From assembly GCA_946410505.1 (NCBI GenBank), contig CAMKAP010000143.1, positions 1 through 5,430 on the forward strand: 5,430 bases of DNA, in the 5' to 3' direction. Of this stretch, positions 5,357 through 5,430 are shown in pieces. The DNA is from an uncultured Clostridia bacterium. GTDB taxonomy: Bacteria > Bacillota_A > Clostridia > Oscillospirales > Oscillospiraceae. Each line of letters begins with the position of its first letter. Positions within the stretch are counted from its first letter, which is position 1. The notes below the pieces were generated by a model. The model was not told the origin of the DNA. It ran no database searches and worked only from the letters and a program-made list of their open reading frames with translations. A program made the translations under genes and the position numbers.

Positions 5357-5388
5357 CAAGGGGACACTTCCCCTTGTCGTCTTTCTTT
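5357..5388 (+). terminator. Terminator-like hairpin with competing upstream arm
   Basis: CAAGGGGA (5357-5364), loop CACT, TCCCCTTG (5369-5376) form a perfect 8-bp stem, followed by the pyrimidine stretch TCGTCTTTCTTT (5377-5388). The tail is interrupted by G and C, so efficiency is uncertain. It would end the uppS-operon transcript or any RNA made from the repeat region. The 3' arm sequence TCCCCTT also occurs at 5336-5342 and can pair with the same AAGGGGA, so two exclusive stems are possible. Confidence 0.4.
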
Positions 5389-5400
5389 GAAGGCCAGGAA

Positions 5401-5430
5401 ACCTTTCTTTCCGCGAAAGGAAAGAAAAGT
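5401..5430. repeat. T/A-rich hairpin at the window edge, similar to the one at 4997
   Basis: TTTCTTTCC (5404-5412), 6-nt loop (5413-5418), GGAAAGAAA (5419-5427). After one C/A mismatch the outer bases AC/GT pair as well. Arm composition and loop size match the hairpin at 4997-5032. The stem may continue beyond the window. Together the two hairpins bracket about 430 bp. Confidence 0.6.

Larger units (their letters stand above)
4893..5430. other. Repeat-rich region after uppS without a convincing protein gene
   Basis: The first ~100 bases are ordinary spacer. An imperfect GC-rich stem (GCGCGC 4894-4899 with 4923-4928 area) lacks a T tract and is a poor terminator. From about 4990 the sequence changes to alternating T/A-homopurine blocks and GC-rich inverted repeats. 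Several open frames of 70-85 codons on both strands overlap one another and have TTG starts or no ribosome binding site. No known domain is recognised in them. The details are given as separate entries. Confidence 0.7.

Overview
The window looks like a chromosomal segment of a GC-rich Firmicute, probably a Clostridia gut lineage of the Oscillospiraceae type. The reasons are strong AGGAGG-type ribosome binding sites, sigma-A promoters with 17-nt spacers, the pyrH-frr-uppS gene order and GC-biased codon use. The family assignment is inference; the sequence alone does not fix the genus.

Layout. Positions 1-1688 (minus strand) hold two overlapping genes for G3E/COG0523 (CobW/P47K-type) P-loop GTPases. 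The first, 474-1688, is complete and carries a 106-residue His/Cys/Asp-rich metal-binding-type insertion built from 36-residue tandem repeats. The second starts with TTG at 481, overlaps the first gene's stop codon, and runs off the left edge. They read from a well-formed promoter (1748-1720) whose 17-nt spacer is almost exactly filled by a perfect 17-bp palindrome, a strong operator candidate. The likely theme is metal delivery or storage under metal-responsive control (inference).

Positions 1689-1907 are a divergent intergenic region. It also carries a plus-strand promoter (1808-1836) and a possible short leader ORF. Positions 1908-4892 (plus strand) appear to be one operon: an EamA/DMT-family transporter, UMP kinase (pyrH), ribosome recycling factor (frr) and undecaprenyl diphosphate synthase (uppS). 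The genes are tightly spaced: the transporter stop overlaps the pyrH Shine-Dalgarno site, and frr and uppS share TGATG. The three housekeeping genes supply UDP/UTP precursors, recycle ribosomes and make the lipid carrier for cell-wall synthesis. The usual upstream partners rpsB-tsf are replaced here by the transporter, and cdsA does not follow within the window.

Positions 4893-5430 hold no convincing protein gene. A strong ribosome binding site leads into a 20-codon ORF that runs straight into a perfect 15-bp-arm hairpin. From there to the window edge the DNA is dense in inverted repeats: three nested stem sets, two mutually exclusive stems ending in a terminator-like hairpin, and a second T/A-rich hairpin at the right edge resembling the first. 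This looks like a dispersed repeat element or a structured RNA and is, with the His-rich GTPase repeat, the most interesting part of the window.
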